DNA of 64,000 bases from Balaenoptera acutorostrata (taxonomy: Eukaryota; Chordata; Mammalia; Artiodactyla; Balaenopteridae), in NCBI RefSeq assembly GCF_949987535.1, contig NW_026645862.1, positions 1 to 64,000 on the forward strand. Reading direction: 5' to 3'. The notes under the pieces are model-generated. The model did no database searches and was not told the origin of the DNA. It was given only the letters and a program-made list of their open reading frames with translations. This document shows positions 52,764-64,000 of this stretch, in pieces; position 1 is the first letter of the stretch; every line of letters begins with the position of its first letter. The position numbers and the translations under genes were made by a program.

Positions 52764-54521
52764 GAAGTTGTGGTCCTCATGTACAATGGAATATCACTCA
52801 GCCATGAAATCCACGTCATAAGGCTAGTAGCAGCACGATGAGTGGATTTAGGTACGACGATTCTAAGTGAAATAAGTCACACAGAAAAGACACTTATCAT
52901 AAGATATCACTTAGAGAGGGAATGTAAAAACCTCTACACTTGAACTGAATTGCAAAACAGAACAGAGTCACACGTTTAGGAAACACACTATGGCTGCTGA
53001 ACGGGAAAGGTGAGGTGGAGTGATGCATAAAACAAGGGTTTCAAATTAGCTCCGATACCGTTCCATAAACCCAATATGTAAGAGACAAGACCTATTCCTT
53101 TTTCAGTGAACTGGACTCAACACCCCCTATTCACCGCACAAGAATATATCTGACTAGTAAGAATCTTCAAACCTATGTATTGATAGCTCTCTGTAAGTGA
53201 GTCAAGGGGGTGTAAAGCAGCATAAACACAGCCGTGAAAAGCAGCTAAACCCCATTATAAAAATAAATTACTTTTCAAAACCCGTGAAACAAAGACAGTG
53301 AAAGAGAGAGAAATTCTTACAAAATTCGTTCAGGGGCTGTGATGCAACCTGGATTGACCATATCTAGACCCACAGCTGATTGAGACATAAGGGTGGACAC
53401 TCTTGGGGCTGAGAGGTTCGGTGAGGTTGGGTGAGCCAACGCAGACCCTTTCAAGTAATACTGCATGGTACCCATCCCATGGGTCCCAAATCTCCAGGTT
53501 CAAGGGCATCTTCCTACGTCGAAAACAGGCATGAGAAACCCAGAAGATGGTACACCGTGTGATCGGGAAAGGTTTCTAAAACGCACCTCATTTCTCATCT
53601 CCTTTGCTCGGGTTCGCCATTCCAGCCGATTTACTAGCCGTCTCCCTCCTTGGAGAATCAGCACCTTTAACCTCATGTTCCGTACAGGTTGCAATTTGTC
53701 CTGAGGATGAACGGGAAGAGGGGGAAGCAATGAGAGACTAGCTCTAGCTGTTGGGACAGGCACAGGTCACTCTATTTTCCCATCAGGAAGAAGAATTAAG
53801 CACAAGCTCAGCCTGCCCCCCAGAACCAGAAGAGGGCCTGAAGCAATCCTGCGCTTTTGCGGCCAGCTCCCAAAAAAGCGAGTTGAAAAATGGAGCTCAG
53901 GGGCACTGCAATTCACAAACCTGCACAGTTTTAAATGATACCTCTCGTCCACAAATATACTAAGGGAAGGCAACGAAGAGGCTTTGAAAGCAAGGCAGAA
54001 TTGCAGGAAACAGATTTCAGGAGGTAGATTCTTATCGCCTTGAAAGCACATGAAAAGCGGCAAAACGTGGACAATGATGCCCTTGGCCAAAAAGGGCGTA
54101 TGCGTTTTTTCCTGAATATATTCAGGAAAAAACGCATACGCCCTTTTTGGCCAACCAATCAACCTGGAAAGGCCAATCAGCGCTCCAAAGAAGTCTCGCT
54201 TCCCAGCGGGCAAAAGGGCCATGCGGAAAAAAGTGTCAAAACCAGAAATGCAGGACCGGCCATGGAGAAATGGGAGCCTTGCTACGCTGATGGGTGGGAT
54301 GTAAATTGCCAACAGCCACTCTGGAGAAGTGTACGGTGTGTTCTGAAACATCTAAAAAACACAGCTTGGAGAGCATAGGGCACTTCCACTCATGGGCGTA
54401 TAAATTGGGAAAACTAAAAATCAGCAAGACACAGGCACCCCAAAGTTTAGGGCTGCTCTGTTGACAAGAACCCCCACTTCATTACACCTTAAATATCCTA
54501 GGAAAGAGAAAAATGGATAAA
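52764..54521 (+). repeat. Satellite unit 31 (1,758 bp; twin of unit 30)
   Basis: Palindrome at 54083-54154, perfect. Identical to unit 30 at every site I compared except in its first 430 bases, where it has AACCTCTAC, GGTGGAGTG and GATAGCTCTC. Those three recur at the start of unit 32. Confidence 0.97.
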
Positions 54522-56279
54522 GAAGTTGTGGTCCTCATGTACAATGGAATATCACTCAGCCATGAAATCCACGTCATAAGGCTAGTAGCAGCACGATGAG
54601 TGGATTTAGGTACGACGATTCTAAGTGAAATAAGTCACACAGAAAAGACACTTATCATAAGATATCACTTAGAGAGGGAATGTAAAAACCTCTACACTTG
54701 AACTGAATTGCAAAACAGAACAGAGTCACACGTTTAGGAAACACACTATGGCTGCTGAACGGGAAAGGTGAGGTGGAGTGATGCATAAAACAAGGGTTTC
54801 AAATTAGCTCCGATACCGTTCCATAAACCCAATATGTAAGAGACAAGACCTATTCCTTTTTCAGTGAACTGGACTCAACACCCCCTATTCACCGCACAAG
54901 AATATATCTGACTAGTAAGAATCTTCAAACCTATGTATTGATAGCTCTCTGTAAGTGAGTCAAGGGGGTGTAAAGCGGCATAAACACAGCCGTGAAAAGC
55001 AGCTAAACCCCATTATAAAAATAAATTACTTTTCAAAACCCGTGAAACAAAGACAGTGAAAGAGAGAGAAATTCTTACAAAATTCGTTCAGGGGCTGTGA
55101 TGCAACCTGGATTGACCATATCTAGACCCACAGCTGATTGAGACATAAGGGTGGACACTCTTGGGGCTGAGAGGTTCGGTGAGGTTGGGTGAGCCAACGC
55201 AGACCCTTTCAAGTAATACTGCATGGTACCCATCCCATGGGTCCCAAATCTCCAGGTTCAAGGGCATCTTCCTATGTCGAAAACAGGCATGAGAAACCCA
55301 GAAGATGGTACACCGTGTGATCGGGAAAGGTTTCTAAAACGCACCTCATTTCTCATCTCCTTTGCTCGGCTTCGCCATTCCAGCCGATTTACTAGCCATC
55401 TCCTTCCTTGGAGAATCAGCACCTTTAACCTCCTGTTCCGTACAGGTTGCAATTTGTCCTGAGGATGAACGGGAAGAGGGGGAACCAATGAGAGACTAGC
55501 TCTAGGTGTTGGGACAGGCACAGGTCACTCTATTTTCCCATCAGGAAGAAGAATTAAGCACAAGCTCAGCCTGCCCCCCAGAACCAGAAGAGGGCCTGAA
55601 GCAATCCTGCGCTTTGGCGGCCAGCTCCCAAAAAAGCGAGTTGAAAAATGGAGCTCAGGGGCACTGCAATTCACAAACCTGCACAGTTTTAAATGATACC
55701 TCTCGTCCACAAATATACTAAGGGAAGGCAACGAAGAGGCTTTGAAAGCAAGGCAGAATTGCAGGAAACAGATTTCAGGAGGTAGATTCGAATCGCCTTG
55801 AAAGCACATGAAAAGCGGCAAAACGTGGACAATGATGCCCTTGGCCAAAAAGGGCGTATGCGTTTTTTCCTGAATATATTCAGGAAAAAACGCATACGCC
55901 CTTTTTGGCCAACCAAGCAACCTGGAAAGGCCAATCAGCGCTCCAAAGAAGTCTCGCTTCCCAGCGGGCAAAAGGGCCATGCGGAAAAAAGTGTCCAAAC
56001 CAGAAATGCAGGACCGGCCATGGAGAAATGGGAGCCTTGCTACGCTGATGGGTGGGATGTAAATTGCCAACAGCCACTCTGGAGAAGTGTACGGTGTGTT
56101 CTGAAACATCTAAAAAACACAGCTTGGAGAGCATAGGGCACTTCCACTCATGGGCGTATAAATTGGGAAAACTAAAAATCAGCAAGACACAGGCACCCCA
56201 AAGTTTAGGGCTGCTCTGTTGACAAGAACCCCCACTTCATTACACCTTAAATATCCTAGGAAAGAGAAAAATGGATAAA
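54522..56279 (+). repeat. Satellite unit 32 (1,758 bp)
   Basis: Palindrome at 55841-55912, perfect. Has the one-A loss near 54645. CTATGTCG near 55273 is shared with unit 33 and CTGCACAG near 55680 with units 30-33. Private: GCTCGGCTTCGCC near 55365. Confidence 0.97.
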
Positions 56280-58037
56280 GAAGTTGTGGTCCTCATGTAC
56301 AATGGAATATCACTCAGCCATGAAATCCACGTCATAAGGCTAGTAGCAGCACGATGAGTGGATTTAGGTACGACGATTCTAAGTGAAATAAGTCACACAG
56401 AAAAGACACTTATCATAAGATATCACTTAGAGAGGGAATGTAAAAACCTCTACACTTGAACTGAATTGCAAAACAGAACAGAGTCACACGTTTAGGAAAC
56501 ACACTATGGCTGCTGAACGGGAAAGGTGAGGTGGGGTGATGCATAAAACAAGGGTTTCAAATTAGCTCCGATACCGTTCCATAAACCCAATATGTAAGAG
56601 ACAAGACCTATTCCTTTTTCAGTGAACTGGACTCAACACCCCCTATTCACCGCACAAGAATATATCTGACTAGTAAGAATCTTCAAACCTATGTATTGAT
56701 AGCTCTCTGTAAGTGAGTCAAGGGGGTGTAAAGCGGCATAAACACAGCCGTGAAAAGCAGCTAAACCCCATTATAAAAATAAATTACTTTTCAAAACCCG
56801 TGAAACAAAGACAGTGAAAGAGAGAGAAATTCTTACAAAATTCGTTCAGGGGCTGTGATGCAACCTGGATTGACCATATCTAGACCCACAGCTGATTGAG
56901 ACATAAGGGTGGACACTCTTGGGGCTGAGAGGTTCGGTGAGGTTGGGTGAGCCAATGCAGACCCTTTCAAGTAATACTGCATGGTACCCATCCCATGGGT
57001 CCCAAATCTCCAGGTTCAAGGGCATCTTCCTATGTCGAAAACAGGCATGAGAAACCCAGAAGATGGTACACCGTGTGATCGGGAAAGGTTTCTAAAACGC
57101 ACCTCATTTCTCATCTCCTTTGCTCGGGTTCGCCATTCCAGCCGATTTACTAGCTGTCTCCCTCCTTGGAGAATCAGCACCTTTAACCTCCTGTTCCGTA
57201 CAGGTTGCAATTTGTCCTGAGGATGAACGGGAAGAGGGGGAACCAATGAGAGACTAGCTCTAGGTGTTGGGACAGGCACAGGTCACTCTATTTTCCCATC
57301 AGAAAGAAGAATTAAGCACAAGCTCAGCCTGCCCCCCAGAACCAGAAGAGGGCCTGAAGCAATCCTGCGCTTTTGCGGCCAGCTCCCAAAAAAGCGAGTT
57401 GAAAAATGGAGCTCAGGGGCACTGCAATTCACAAACCTGCACAGTTTTAAATGGTACCTCTCGTCCACAAATATACTAAGGGAAGGCAACGAAGAGGCTT
57501 TGAAAGCAAGGCAGAATTGCAGGAAACAGATTTCAGGAGGTAGATTCTTATCGCCTTGAAAGCACATGAAAAGCGGCAAAACGTGGACAATGATGCCCTT
57601 GGCCAAAAAGGGCGTATGCGTTTTTTCCTGAATATATTCAGGAAAAAACGCATACGCCCTTTTTGGCCAACCAAGCAACCTGGAAAGGCCAATCAGCGCT
57701 CCAAAGAAGTCTCGCTTCCCAGCGGGCAAAAGGGCCATGCGGAAAAAAGTGTCCAAACCAGAAATGCAGGACCGGCCATGGAGAAATGGGAGCCTTGCTA
57801 CGCTGATGGGTGGGATGTAAATTGCCAACAGCCACTCTGGAGAAGTGTACGGTGTGTTCTGAAACATCTAAAAAACACAGCTTGGAGAGCATAGGGCACT
57901 TCCACTCATGGGCGTATAAATTGGGAAAACTAAAAATCAGCAAGACACAGGCACCCCAAAGTTTAGGGCTGCTCTGTTGACAAGAACCCCCACTTCATTA
58001 CACCTTAAATATCCTAGGAAAGAGAAAAATGGATAAA
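56280..58037 (+). repeat. Satellite unit 33 (1,758 bp)
   Basis: Palindrome at 57599-57670, perfect. Has the one-A loss near 56401, CTATGTCG and the broken dyad GATTCTTATC near 57544. Private: GCCAATGCAG near 56951, AGCTGTCTCC near 57153, ATCAGAAAG near 57299 and AATGGTACC near 57451. Confidence 0.97.
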
Positions 58038-59796
58038 GAAGTTGGGGTCCTCATGTACAATGGAATATCACTCAGCCATGAAATCCACGTCATAAGGCTA
58101 GTAGCAGCACGATGAGTGGATTTAGGTACGAAGATTCTAAGTGAAATAAGTCACACAGAAAAAGACACTTATCATAAGATATCACTTAGAGAGGGAATGT
58201 AAAAACCGCTACACTTGAACTGAATTGCAAAACAGAACAGAGTCACACGTTTAGGAAACACACTATGGCTGCTGAACGGGAAAGGTGAGGTGGGGTGATG
58301 CATAAAACAAGGGTTTCAAATTAGCTCCGATACCGTTCCATAAACCCAATATGTAAGAGACAAGACCTATTCCTTTTTCAGTGAACTGGACTCAACACCC
58401 CCTATTCACCGCACAAGAATATATCTGACTAGTAAGAATCTTCAAACCTATGTATTGATATCTCTCCGTAAGTGAGTCAAGGGGGTGTAAAGCGGCATAA
58501 AGACAGCCGTGAAAAGCAGCTAAACCCCATTATAAAAATAAATTACTTTTCAAAACCCGTGAAACAAAGACAGTGAAAGAGAGAGAAATTCTTACAAAAT
58601 TCGTTCAGGGGCTGTGATGCAACCTGGATTGACCATATCTAGACCCACAGCTGATTGAGACATAAGGGTGGACACTCTTGGGGCTGAGAGGTTCGGTGAG
58701 GTTGGGTGAGCCAACGCAGACCCTTTCAAGTAATACTGCATGGTACCCATCCCATGGGTCCCAAATCTCCAGGTTCAAGGGCATCTTCCTACGTCGAAAA
58801 CAGGCATGAGAAACCCAGAAGATGGTACACCGTGTGATCGGGAAAGGTTTCTAAAACGCACCTCATTTCTCATCTCCTTTGCTCGGGTTCGCCATTCCAG
58901 CCGATTTACTAGCCATCTCCCTCCTTGGAGAATCAGCACCTTTAACCTCCTGTTCCGTACAGGTTGCAATTTGTCCTGAGGATGAAGGGGAAGAGGGGGA
59001 ACCAATGAGAGACTAGCTCTAGGTGTTGGGACAGGTACAGGTCACTGTATTTTCCCATCAGGAAGAAGAATTAAGCACAAGCTCAGCCTGCCCCCCAGAA
59101 CCAGAAGAGGGCCTGAAGCAATCCTGCGCTTTTGCGGCCAGCTCCCAAAAAAGCGAGTTGAAAAATGGAGCTCAGGGGCACTGCAATTCACAAACCTGCA
59201 GAGTTTTAAATGATACCTCTCGTCCACAAATATACTAAGGGAAGGCAACGAAGAGGCTTTGAAAGCAAGGCAGAATTGCAGGAAACAGATTTCAGGAGGT
59301 AGATTCGAATCGCCTTGAAAGCACATGAAAAGCGGCAAAACGTGGACAATGATGCCCTTGGCCAAAAAGGGCGTATGCGTTTTTTCCTGAATATATTCAG
59401 GAAAAAACGCATACGCCCTTTTTGGCCAACCAAGCAACCTGGAAAGGCCAATCAGCGCTCCAAAGAAGTCTCGCTTCCCAGCGGGCAAAAGGGCCATGCG
59501 GAAAAAAGTGTCCAAACCAGAAATGCAGGACCGGCCATGGAGAAATGGGAGCCTTGCTACGCTGATGGGTGGGATGTAAATTGCCAACAGCCACTCTGGA
59601 GAAGTGTACGGTGTGTTCTGAAACATCTAAAAAACACAGCTTGGAGAGCATAGGGCACTTCCACTCATGGGCGTATAAATTGGGAAAACTAAAAATCAGC
59701 AAGACACAGGCACCCCAAAGTTTAGGGCTGCTCTGTGGACAAGAACCCCCACTTCATTACACCTTAAATATCCTAGGAAAGAGAAAAATGGATAAA
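58038..59796 (+). repeat. Satellite unit 34
   Basis: Palindrome at 59358-59429, perfect. ACGAAGATTC near 58129, TAAAGACAGCC near 58498 and CAGGTACAGG near 59032 are shared with unit 36. TCTGTGGACAAG near 59733 removes the L1-frame stop codon. Confidence 0.97.
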
Positions 59797-59874
59797 GAAG
59801 TTGTGGTCCTCATGTACAATGGAATATCACTCACCCATGAAATCCACGTCATAAGGCTAGTAGCAGCACGATGA
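59569..59874 (+). pseudogene. L1 ORF2 end with an opened reading frame (unit 34)
   Basis: Same TGA-to-GGA stop loss near 59735 as in unit 25, giving a 101-codon remnant frame with the KMDKE and MYNGI landmarks. The neighbouring variants differ from unit 25, so the change was probably spread by exchange between units. Confidence 0.65.
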
Positions 59875-61555
59875 GTGGATTTAGGTACGACGATTCTAAG
59901 TGAAATAAGTCACACAGAAAAAGACACTTATCATAAGATATCACTTAGAGAGGGAATGTAAAAACCGCTACACTTGAACTGAATTACAAAACAGAACAGA
60001 GTCACACGTTTAGAAAACACACTATGGCTGCTGAACGGGAAAGGTGAGGTGGGGTGATGCATAAAACAAGGGTTTCAAATTAGCTCCGATACCGTTCCAT
60101 AAACCCAATATGTAAGAGACAAGACCTATTCCTTTTTCAGTGAACTGGACTCAACACCCCCTATTCACCGCACAAGAATATATCTGACTAGTAAGAATCT
60201 TCAAACCTATGTATTGATATCTCTCCGTAAGTGAGTCAAGGGGGTGTAAAGCGGCATAAACACAGCCGTGAAAAGCAGCTAAACCCCAATATAAAAATAA
60301 ATTACTTTTCAAAACCCGTGAAACAAAGACAGTGAAAGAGAGAGAATTTCTTACAAAATTCGTTCAGGGGCTGTGATGCAACCTGGATTGACCATATCTA
60401 GACCCACAGCTGATTGAGACATAAGGGTGGACACTCTTGGGGCTGAGAGGTTCGGTGAGGTAGGGTGAGCCAACGCAGACCCTTTCAAGTAATACTGCAT
60501 GGTACCCATCCCATGGGTCCCAAATCTCCAGGTTCAAGGGCATCTTCCTACGTCGAAAACAGGCATGAGAAACCCAGAAGATGGTACACCGTGTGATCGG
60601 GAAAGGTTTCTAAAACGCACCTCATTTCTCATCTCCTTTGCTCGGGTTCGCCATTCCAGCCGATTTACTAGCCATCTCCCTCCTTGGAGAATCAGCACCT
60701 TTAACCTCCTGTTCCGTACAGGTTGCAATTTGTCCTGAGGATGAAGGGGAAGAGGGGGAACCAATGAGAGACTAGCTCTAGGTGTTGGGAAATGTACAGG
60801 TCACTCTATTTTCCCATCAGGAAGAAGAATTAAGCACAAGCTCAGCCTGCCCCCCAGAACCAGAAGAGGGCCTGAAGCAATCCTGCGCTTTGGCGGCCAG
60901 CTCCCAAAAAAGCGAGTTGAAAAATGGAGCTCAGGGGCACTGCAATTCACAAACCTGCAGAGTTTTAAATGATACCTCTCGTCCACAAATATACTAAGGG
61001 AAGGCAACGAAGAGGCTTTGAAAGCAAGGCAGAATTGCAGGAAACAGATTTCAGGAGGTAGATTCGAATCGCCTTGAAAGCACATGAAAAGCGGCAAAAC
61101 GTGGACAATGATGCCCTTGGCCAAAAAGGGCGTATGCGTTTTTTCCTGAATATATTCAGGAAAAAACGCATACGCCCTTTTTGGCCAACCAAGCAACCTG
61201 GAAAGGCCAATCAGCGCTCCAAAGAAGTCTCGCTTCCCAGCGGGCAAAAGGGCCATGCGGAAAAAAGTGTCCAAACCAGAAATGCAGGACCGGCCATGGA
61301 GAAATGGGAGCCTTGCTACGCTGATGGGTGGGATGTAAATTGCCAACAGCCACTCTGGAGAAGTGTACGGTGTGTTCTGAAACATCTAAAAAACACAGCT
61401 TGGAGAGCATAGGGCACTTCCACTCATGGGCGTATAAATTGGGAAAACTAAAAATCAGCAAGACACAGGCACCCCAAAGTTTAGGGCTGCTCTGTTGACA
61501 AGAACCCCCACTTCATTACACCTTAAATATCCTAGGAAAGAGAAAAATGGATAAA
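59797..61555 (+). repeat. Satellite unit 35
   Basis: Palindrome at 61117-61188, perfect. GGTAGGGTGAG near 60468 is shared with partial unit 37. Private: GAGAATTTCTT near 60343 and GGGAAATGTACAGG near 60787, three clustered changes in one short stretch. Confidence 0.97.
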
Positions 61556-63314
61556 GAAGTTGTGGTCCTCATGTACAATGGAATATCACTCAGCCATGAA
61601 ATCCACGTCATAAGGCTAGTAGCAGCACGATGAGTGGATTTAGGTACGAAGATTCTAAGTGAAATAAGTCACACAGAAAAAGACACTTATCATAAGATAT
61701 CACTTAGAGAGGGAATGTAAAAACCGCTACACTTGAACTGAATTGCAAAACAGAACAGAGTCACACGTTTAGGAAACACACTATGGCTGCTGAACGGGAA
61801 AGGTGAGGTGGGGTGATGCATAAAACAAGGGTTTCAAATTAGCTCCGATACCGTTCCATAAACCCAATATGTAAGAGACAAGACCTATTCCTTTTTCAGT
61901 GAACTGGACTCAACACCCCCTATTCACCGCACAAGAATATATCTGACTAGTAAGAATCTTCAAACCTATGTATTGATATCTCTCCGTAAGTGAGTCAAGG
62001 GGGTGTAAAGCGGCATAAAGACAGCCGTGAAAAGCAGCTAAACCCCATTATAAAAATAAATTACTTTTCAAAACCCGTGAAACAAAGACAGTGAAAGAGA
62101 GAGAAATTCTTACAAAATTCGTTCAGGGGCTGTGATGCAACCTGGATTGACCATATCTAGACCCACAGCTGATTGAGACATAAGGGTGGACACTCTTGGG
62201 GCTGAGAGGTTCGGTGAGGTTGGGTGAGCCAACGCAGACCCTTTCAAGTAATACTGCATGGTACCCATCCCATGGGTCCCAAATCTCCAGGTTCAAGGGC
62301 ATCTTCCTACGTCGAAAACAGGCATGAGAAACCCAGAAGATGGTACACCGTGTGATCGGGAAAGGTTTCTAAAACGCACCTCATTTCTCATCTCCTTTGC
62401 TCGGGTTCGCCATTCCAGCCGATTTACTAGCCATCTCCCTCCTTGGAGAATCAGCACCTTTAACCTCCTGTTCCGTACAGGTTGCAATTTGTCCTGAGGA
62501 TGAAGGGGAAGAGGGGGAACCAATGAGAGACTAGCTCTAGGTTTTGGGACAGGTACAGGTCACTCTATTTTCCCATCAGGAAGAAGAATTAAGCACAAGC
62601 TCAGCCTGCCCCCCAGAACCAGAAGAGGGCCTGAAGCAATCCTGCGCTTTTGCGGCCAGCTCCCAAAAAAGCGAGTTGAAAAATGGAGCTCAGGGGCACT
62701 GCAATTCACAAACCTGCAGAGTTTTAAATGATACCTCTCGTCCACAAATATACTAAGGGAAGGCAACGAAGAGGCTTTGAAAGCAAGGCAGAATTGCAGG
62801 AAACAGATTTCAGGAGGTAGATTCGAATCGCCTTGAAAGCACATGAAAAGCGGCAAAACGTGGACAATGATGCCCTTGGCCAAAAAGGGCGTATGCGTTT
62901 TTTCCTGAATATATTCAGGAAAAAACGCATACGCCCTTTTTGGCCAACCAAGCAACCTGGAAAGGCCAATCAGCGCTCCAAAGAAGTCTCGCTTCCCAGC
63001 GGGCAAAAGGGCCATGCGGAAAAAAGTGTCCAAACCAGAAATGCAGGACCGGCCATGGAGAAATGGGAGCCTTGCTACGCTGATGGGTGGGATGTAAATT
63101 GCCAACAGCCACTCTGGAGAAGTGTACGGTGTGTTCTGAAACATCTAAAAAACACAGCTTGGAGAGCATAGGGCACTTCCACTCATGGGCGTATAAATTG
63201 GGAAAACTAAAAATCAGCAAGACACAGGCACCCCAAAGTTTAGGGCTGCTCTGTGGACAAGAACCCCCACTTCATTACACCTTAAATATCCTAGGAAAGA
63301 GAAAAATGGATAAA
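61556..63314 (+). repeat. Satellite unit 36
   Basis: Palindrome at 62876-62947, perfect. Counterpart of unit 34 at an offset of 3,518 bp (ACGAAGATTC, TAAAGACAGCC, CAGGTACAGG, TCTGTGGACAAG). Private: TAGGTTTTGGG near 62539. Confidence 0.97.
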
Positions 63315-63392
63315 GAAGTTGTGGTCCTCATGTACAATGGAATATCACTCACCCATGAAATCAACGTCATAAGGCTAGTAGCAGCACGATGA
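63087..63392 (+). pseudogene. L1 ORF2 end with an opened reading frame (unit 36)
   Basis: Same stop loss near 63254 as in units 25 and 34. Its presence in units 34 and 36 but not 35 fits a two-unit duplication of this end of the array. Confidence 0.65.
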
Positions 63393-64000
63393 GTGGATTT
63401 AGGTACGACGATTCTAAGTGAAATAAGTCACACAGAAAAAGACACTTATCATAAGATATCACTTAGAGAGGGAATGTAAAAACCGCTACACTTGAACTGA
63501 ATTACAAAACAGAACAGAGTCACACGTTTAGAAAACACACTATGGCTGCTGAACGGGAAAGGTGAGGTGGGGTGATGCATAAAACAAGGGTTTCAAATTA
63601 GCTCCGATACCGTTCCATAAACCCAATATGTAAGAGACAAGACCTATTCCTTTTTCAGTGAACTGGACTCAACACCCCCTATTCACCGCACAAGAATATA
63701 TCTGACTAGTAAGAATCTTCAAACCTATGTATTGATATCTCTCCGTAAGTGAGTCAAGGGGGTGTAAAGCGGCATAAACACAGCCGTGAAAAGCAGCTAA
63801 ACCCCAATATAAAAATAAATTACTTTTCAAAACCCGTGAAACAAAGACAGTGAAAGAGAGAGAAATTCTTACAAAATTCGTTCAGGGGCTGTGATGCAAC
63901 CTGGATTGACCATATCTAGACCCACAGCTGATTGAGACATAAGGGTGGACACTCTTGGGGCTGAGAGGTTCGGTGAGGTAGGGTGAGCCAACGCAGACCC
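63315..64000 (+). repeat. Satellite unit 37 (partial, cut by the window edge)
   Basis: First 686 bp of a unit: L1 3' UTR/tail part and the start of the unrecognised block, ending before the palindrome. CTCACCCATGAAATCAACG and GGTAGGGTGAG match unit 35 or unit 26 types. The array clearly continues to the right. Confidence 0.96.

Larger units (their letters stand above)
20..64000 (+). repeat. Tandem satellite array, ~1,759-bp unit, 36 full units plus one partial (probable cetacean common satellite)
   Basis: Landmarks such as the 72-bp palindrome, the GATTCGAATC dyad and the GAAGTTGTGG unit start recur at a fixed spacing of 1,759 bp (1,758 bp in units 22, 24, 27 and 30-33; 1,751-1,753 bp in units 1-3). 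All units have the same orientation and differ from each other by small numbers of substitutions. Nothing but satellite is present. The period equals the known length of the common cetacean DNA satellite of non-delphinoid whales, and the embedded L1 is of artiodactyl/cetacean type, so I infer constitutive heterochromatin of a cetacean. An unrelated artiodactyl satellite of similar length cannot be excluded without a database search. Confidence 0.97.

Noticed and set aside
1336..62947. CRISPR-like array, because a palindromic element recurs at regular spacing
   Set aside because: The spacing is 1.69 kb, the intervening sequence is the same in each unit, and the context is a mammalian satellite.
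20..64000. CENP-B box that would mark a centromeric satellite
   Set aside because: I looked for the core TTCG-4N-A-2N-CGGG and its complement around each CGGG or CCCG in the unit. None fits; the closest (CTGAACGGG, GATGAACGGG, TTTGCTCGGG) lack the required A and TTCG spacing.
1..64000. Intact mobile element, endogenous virus or host gene interrupting the array
   Set aside because: Unit starts follow each other at 1,758-1,759 bp without a gap from 5275 to the right edge, so no insertion is present. The L1 part is a fixed, dead component of the unit.

Overview
The whole window is one tandem satellite array. From base 20 to the right edge, 36 head-to-tail units of about 1,759 bp plus a 686-bp partial unit follow each other on the + strand with no other sequence between them. 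I find no functional protein gene, tRNA, rRNA, CRISPR array or intact mobile element. Every open reading frame over about 60 codons recurs once per unit at the same phase, and several overlap on both strands. They are by-products of the low divergence between units.

Organism: about 60% of each unit resembles, at clear but strong divergence, the 3' end of a mammalian L1 retrotransposon (end of ORF2, 3' UTR, A-rich tail) of the artiodactyl/cetacean type. A unit of about 1,759 bp matches the published length of the 'common cetacean DNA satellite' (about 1.76 kb in baleen whales and several toothed whales, about 1.58 kb in dolphins and relatives). A cetacean outside the dolphin group is therefore the best guess. 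This rests on period and L1 flavour recalled from knowledge, not on a search.

Layout of one unit (phase set to start at GAAGTTGTGG; unit 4, 5275-7033, as model): L1 3' UTR and A-rich tail (5275-5783); about 650 bp of unrecognised origin (5784 to about 6450); an L1 ORF2-like stretch (about 6454-6594); a perfect 72-bp spacerless palindrome (6595-6666) that interrupts the L1 sequence; and the rest of the L1 ORF2 end (6667-7033), which runs into the next unit.

Layout of the array: bases 1-24 are inverted relative to the rest, so the left edge is a strand-switch junction with a 5-bp overlap. Units 1-3 (to about 4484) carry 24 single-base length changes, all in mononucleotide runs, which looks like unpolished long-read assembly. 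Units 4-21 are then all exactly 1,759 bp. From unit 22 on, 1,758-bp units appear, caused by two different one-A losses. Private variants show nested local duplications with offsets of 5, 6, 2, 3, 1 and 2 units from left to right, as expected from repeated unequal exchange or amplification. Many variants that separate units are CpG-to-TpG/CpA changes, consistent with methylated heterochromatin.
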